A DNA stretch of 64,000 nucleotides from Nocardia africana NBRC 100379 (GTDB lineage Bacteria > Actinomycetota > Actinomycetes > Mycobacteriales > Mycobacteriaceae): assembly GCF_001612635.1 (NCBI RefSeq), contig NZ_BDAV01000014.1, forward strand, positions 1 through 64,000, read 5' to 3'. The position numbers and the translations under genes are program-made. The first letter of the stretch is position 1. Each line of letters opens with the position of its first letter. Shown piece by piece: positions 61,966 through 64,000 of this stretch. The notes beneath the pieces were generated by a model. It had not been told where the DNA came from. It worked only from the letters and a program-made list of their open reading frames with translations, and searched no databases.

Positions 61966-61992
61966 TGTCACACCGATCGCGTGAGCGGCATC
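61966..61992 (+). promoter_or_regulatory. ECF41-type promoter of the AhpD-like gene
   Basis: TGTCACA (61966-61972), 16 bp, CATC (61989-61992). The -35 is a perfect match to the ECF41 consensus as recalled, the -10 matches 3 of 4 (CGTC), and the spacing is exact. Carboxymuconolactone decarboxylase-like genes are the classic ECF41 targets. Confidence 0.65.
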
Positions 61993-62036
61993 TCGTGTTC
62001 GTTCACGACCACGATCACGACAGCAAGGACGACGTC

Positions 62037-62522
62037 ATGGAATCCCGTTTCACCCTCACCGACAGCGCACTCGGCGCCAAGTTCGCCAAGCGATTCGGCA
62101 ACACCAGCATGGTCATCCTCCAGTCGACGCTGCCCAAGGCCACCCAGGACCTGATGATGCTGCGCGTCAGCCAGATCAACGGTTGCGGCTGGTGCACCGA
62201 CGTTCACAGCAAGGACCTCGCAGCCGCCGGGGAACCCGCGGTGCGCATCAACCTGGTCGCCGCGTGGCGCGAGGCGTCGGTGTTCTCCGAGGCCGAGCGG
62301 GCGGCGCTGGCGCTGGCCGAGGAGGGCACCCGCCTCGCCGACGCCCACCAGGGCGTATCGGACGAGACCTGGGCGCAGGTGCGCAAGCACTACGACGACG
62401 ACCAGATCGCCGCACTGGTCGGCCTGGTCGCGCAGATCAACGCCGCCAACCGGCTCGGCGTGATCGTGCGCCAGCAGGGCGGCTCGTACGAGCCCGGTAT
62501 GTTCGCCGAGATCGACGGCTGA
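62037..62522 (+). CDS. Carboxymuconolactone decarboxylase/AhpD-like protein
   Basis: The 161-residue product has the AhpD-type active site NGCGWCTDVHSKDL (Cys50, Cys53, His57), the CxxC plus His relay of alkylhydroperoxidase-like proteins. Likely a peroxide or thiol-redox enzyme. AAGGA precedes the ATG at 62037. Preceded by an ECF41-type promoter and probably controlled by the sigma factor at 8283-9206. Confidence 0.92.
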   Translation: MESRFTLTDSALGAKFAKRFGNTSMVILQSTLPKATQDLMMLRVSQINGCGWCTDVHSKDLAAAGEPAVRINLVAAWREASVFSEAERAALALAEEGTRLADAHQGVSDETWAQVRKHYDDDQIAALVGLVAQINAANRLGVIVRQQGGSYEPGMFAEIDG

Positions 62523-62538
62523 TCAGCGGGCGAAACGC

Positions 62539-62573
62539 GGTCCGGCCCAGGGGTAGACGGCCTGGGCCGGACC
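62539..62573. terminator. Hairpin between convergent genes
   Basis: Perfect 13-bp arms GGTCCGGCCCAGG and CCTGGGCCGGACC with a 9-nt loop, 16 bp after the AhpD-like stop. Confidence 0.85.
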
Positions 62574-62584
62574 TCGGCGGGGTG

Positions 62585-63625
62585 TTACTGCGTGGCCTCG
62601 GACAGGATCGCAAGCACCGGTTCCGAGGTGTAGAACGGTTCGAGGCGTTCGCGAATCAGCTTGGCCAGCACGCCGTTTCGCTTCGCCGCCTCGACCACTA
62701 CGGGGCCGTAGCGCAGGATCTCGGTGCGGATGTCGTCGGCGGACAGGCCCAGTTCGGGCAGCAGCGCGCCGAGGGTGTGGTCGCCGTATTTGGTGAAGAA
62801 CACGTCGACACATTCGTCGAGGAGGACACCCACGTACTCCTTGTCGCGGGTGGTGACGACGATGCGATGGATCAGCAGGGCGAGTTCACGCAGGTCGGCC
62901 TGGGTCAGGTAGTCGCGCAGACCGCTGACCGGCTCACCGGCGTGCAGATCCCAGAACTCCATCGCCGCGCCGTGGACCGGTGCGTCGCGCAGCATTTCGC
63001 GGATCGCGTTGTTGGTGCGCTTGAGGGCGAACATCGCGCCCTTGCCGGCCATATCGCCGATGAAGGTGCCGCTGCTGGCCTTCTCGGCGGCCTTGCGGGC
63101 GGACTTGGCCGCGTTGGTGCCGAACGACACCAGCGATCCGACGCCCGGAACCTTGCTGGCCATCTGCCGGTTCGACTCCATGAAGTCGTCGATCAGCTTG
63201 TCGACGAATTTGGACGCCGCCTTCGCGACCAAGGGGCTTTCGGTCAGCCGCTCCAACAGGCGCTCCTGCGCCTGGTGCATGCCGAAGATCTTCTCCAGCA
63301 ACGCTTCCACGGGTTCGCGGTCCACGACGTCGCCGAGGGTGTAGTCGTTGTTCTCGGCGATGTTGTCGTAGATGGCGTCGGCGAACACCGCCACCGAATC
63401 CTGGAGCACCGGGCTGCCGCCGATGCGGTTCACCACGGTGCGCACCGTCTGCCGGGCGTCGGCGACGGAGACCACATCGCGGAAGACGATGGTGTCGGCG
63501 ACCGCCAGCACATCGTCGACGTCGCGGGCGACGACCTCGGCGAACCGATCTCCCGTCACCTCCGCGAGCAGGTAGTCCACTTGCGCGTCGAGCAGTTTCG
63601 CGGCGATGTCCTGTGCTGCGGTCAT
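62585..63625 (-). CDS. Hypothetical helical protein
   Basis: A 346-residue protein, largely alpha-helical and charged, with a Gly/Ser-rich middle (KVPGVGSLVSFGTNAAKSARKAAEKASSGTF) but no signal peptide or clear membrane helix. No family recognised. The ATG at 63625 has AAGGGG upstream. It lies 41 bp downstream of the partial gene at the right edge, with which it probably forms an operon. Confidence 0.7.
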   Translation of the reverse strand: MTAAQDIAAKLLDAQVDYLLAEVTGDRFAEVVARDVDDVLAVADTIVFRDVVSVADARQTVRTVVNRIGGSPVLQDSVAVFADAIYDNIAENNDYTLGDVVDREPVEALLEKIFGMHQAQERLLERLTESPLVAKAASKFVDKLIDDFMESNRQMASKVPGVGSLVSFGTNAAKSARKAAEKASSGTFIGDMAGKGAMFALKRTNNAIREMLRDAPVHGAAMEFWDLHAGEPVSGLRDYLTQADLRELALLIHRIVVTTRDKEYVGVLLDECVDVFFTKYGDHTLGALLPELGLSADDIRTEILRYGPVVVEAAKRNGVLAKLIRERLEPFYTSEPVLAILSEATQ

Positions 63626-63666
63626 CGGTTCCCCTTCAGCTGTCCGGACCGCCGGACCAGCCGGAA

Positions 63667-63987
63667 TCACACGTCGTCGCGCAGCGACTTCCGGATCTCG
63701 TCCAGGCGTTCCCGCGCGGCTTTCTCCCGCGCCTGCCATTGTTCGTCGGCGCTGCGGCCCGCCGGTGTCTGCCGGTCGAGTTCGCCCATCCCCTGGGCGG
63801 TGCCGTAGCGCTGCTCGACCTTATCGCGAACTGACTCGAAAGTAGGGACTCCGGATTCGGAATACCCGCCGGGCACCCCGAAGCCCTCCGGCGGCAGCGG
63901 CACACCCGAGCCCACCGCGACCTGCCCGAATCCGCCGGAAATCGGCGGCGGCACGGCGGCGGCAGCGCCGGGAGTGTCCGAACTCAC
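63667..63987 (-). CDS. Hypothetical protein, possibly continuing past the right edge
   Basis: A 106-residue frame from the first possible start in the window (GTG 63987); the frame is open to the edge, so the true start may lie outside. The first half is Pro/Gly-rich and disordered, the second a charged helix (about 50-105; RDKVEQRYGTAQGMGELDRQ). No family recognised. Same strand as the preceding hypothetical gene. Confidence 0.55.
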   Translation of the reverse strand: MSSDTPGAAAAVPPPISGGFGQVAVGSGVPLPPEGFGVPGGYSESGVPTFESVRDKVEQRYGTAQGMGELDRQTPAGRSADEQWQAREKAARERLDEIRKSLRDDV

Positions 63988-64000
63988 ATCGGGCTGGGGC

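Noticed and set aside
1..64000. tRNA genes, CRISPR arrays, insertion sequences, phage attachment sites
   Set aside because: Reading both strands I found no cloverleaf-like gene, no regularly spaced repeat array, no transposase and no integrase; a tRNA or repeat program would be the decisive test.

Overview
The window is about two-thirds GC, densely coded, rich in GTG starts and in ATGA/GTGA stop-start overlaps. Gene content and order point to a mycolate actinomycete, most likely Nocardia (inference). Read right to left, the argCJBDFR / argG / argH genes, a lipase plus acyl-CoA-synthetase fusion, a Trm112-like protein, a divergent TetR/ABC unit, mpg, tyrS and an rRNA-operon leader keep the order and orientation I recall from M. 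tuberculosis (Rv1652-1659 and Rv1683-Rv1689), with several inserted blocks.

Layout. 1-443: leader and two promoters of an rRNA operon that runs off the left edge on the minus strand, behind two strong hairpins that close tyrS. 0.4-13.8 kb: tyrS; a NAD(P)-binding reductase with an AraC regulator; GntR-DoxX; a second-type leuA behind a candidate Leu-rich leader peptide; mpg; an ECF41 sigma factor with its oxidoreductase; a DsbA-like protein; an ABC exporter with TetR. 13.8-22.3 kb: Trm112; a cell-envelope glycan block (YfhO-like membrane protein, GtrA, GT2, WecE-type aminotransferase); the lipase/AMP-ligase fusion. 22.7-26.2 kb: a damaged 2-methylisoborneol nanocompartment locus (family 2B encapsulin with a frameshift and deletions, intact terpene cyclase, truncated GPP methyltransferase, IPP isomerase). 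26.2-29.9 kb: flavohemoglobin, NsrR, ilvA, SMR pump. 29.9-45 kb: arginine biosynthesis, split by about 5 kb of small regulators, methyltransferase and TIGR03083 genes. 45-64 kb: accessory region with MarR/SDR, GNAT plus a second IF-1, SRPBCC/MarR, acyl-CoA ligase, pyruvate oxidase, XRE/DUF397, a Fic protein, a 5'-truncated MFS pump with LysR, an amino-acid permease, an F420-type oxidoreductase and an AhpD-like protein.

How the parts work together. ArgR, encoded in the arg operon, probably acts on a nearly identical 33-bp element in front of argC and argG. The ECF41 sigma factor probably drives its own operon and the distant AhpD-like gene, since both have the TGTCAC-N16 type of promoter. NsrR and hmp share a bipartite element suggesting one nitric-oxide regulon. 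Several regulators face clear palindromes in their own promoter regions. The most striking locus is the decaying encapsulin/2-methylisoborneol cluster; I found no wholly unprecedented system. All family calls come from reading the sequence and from memory of the families; no database search was run.
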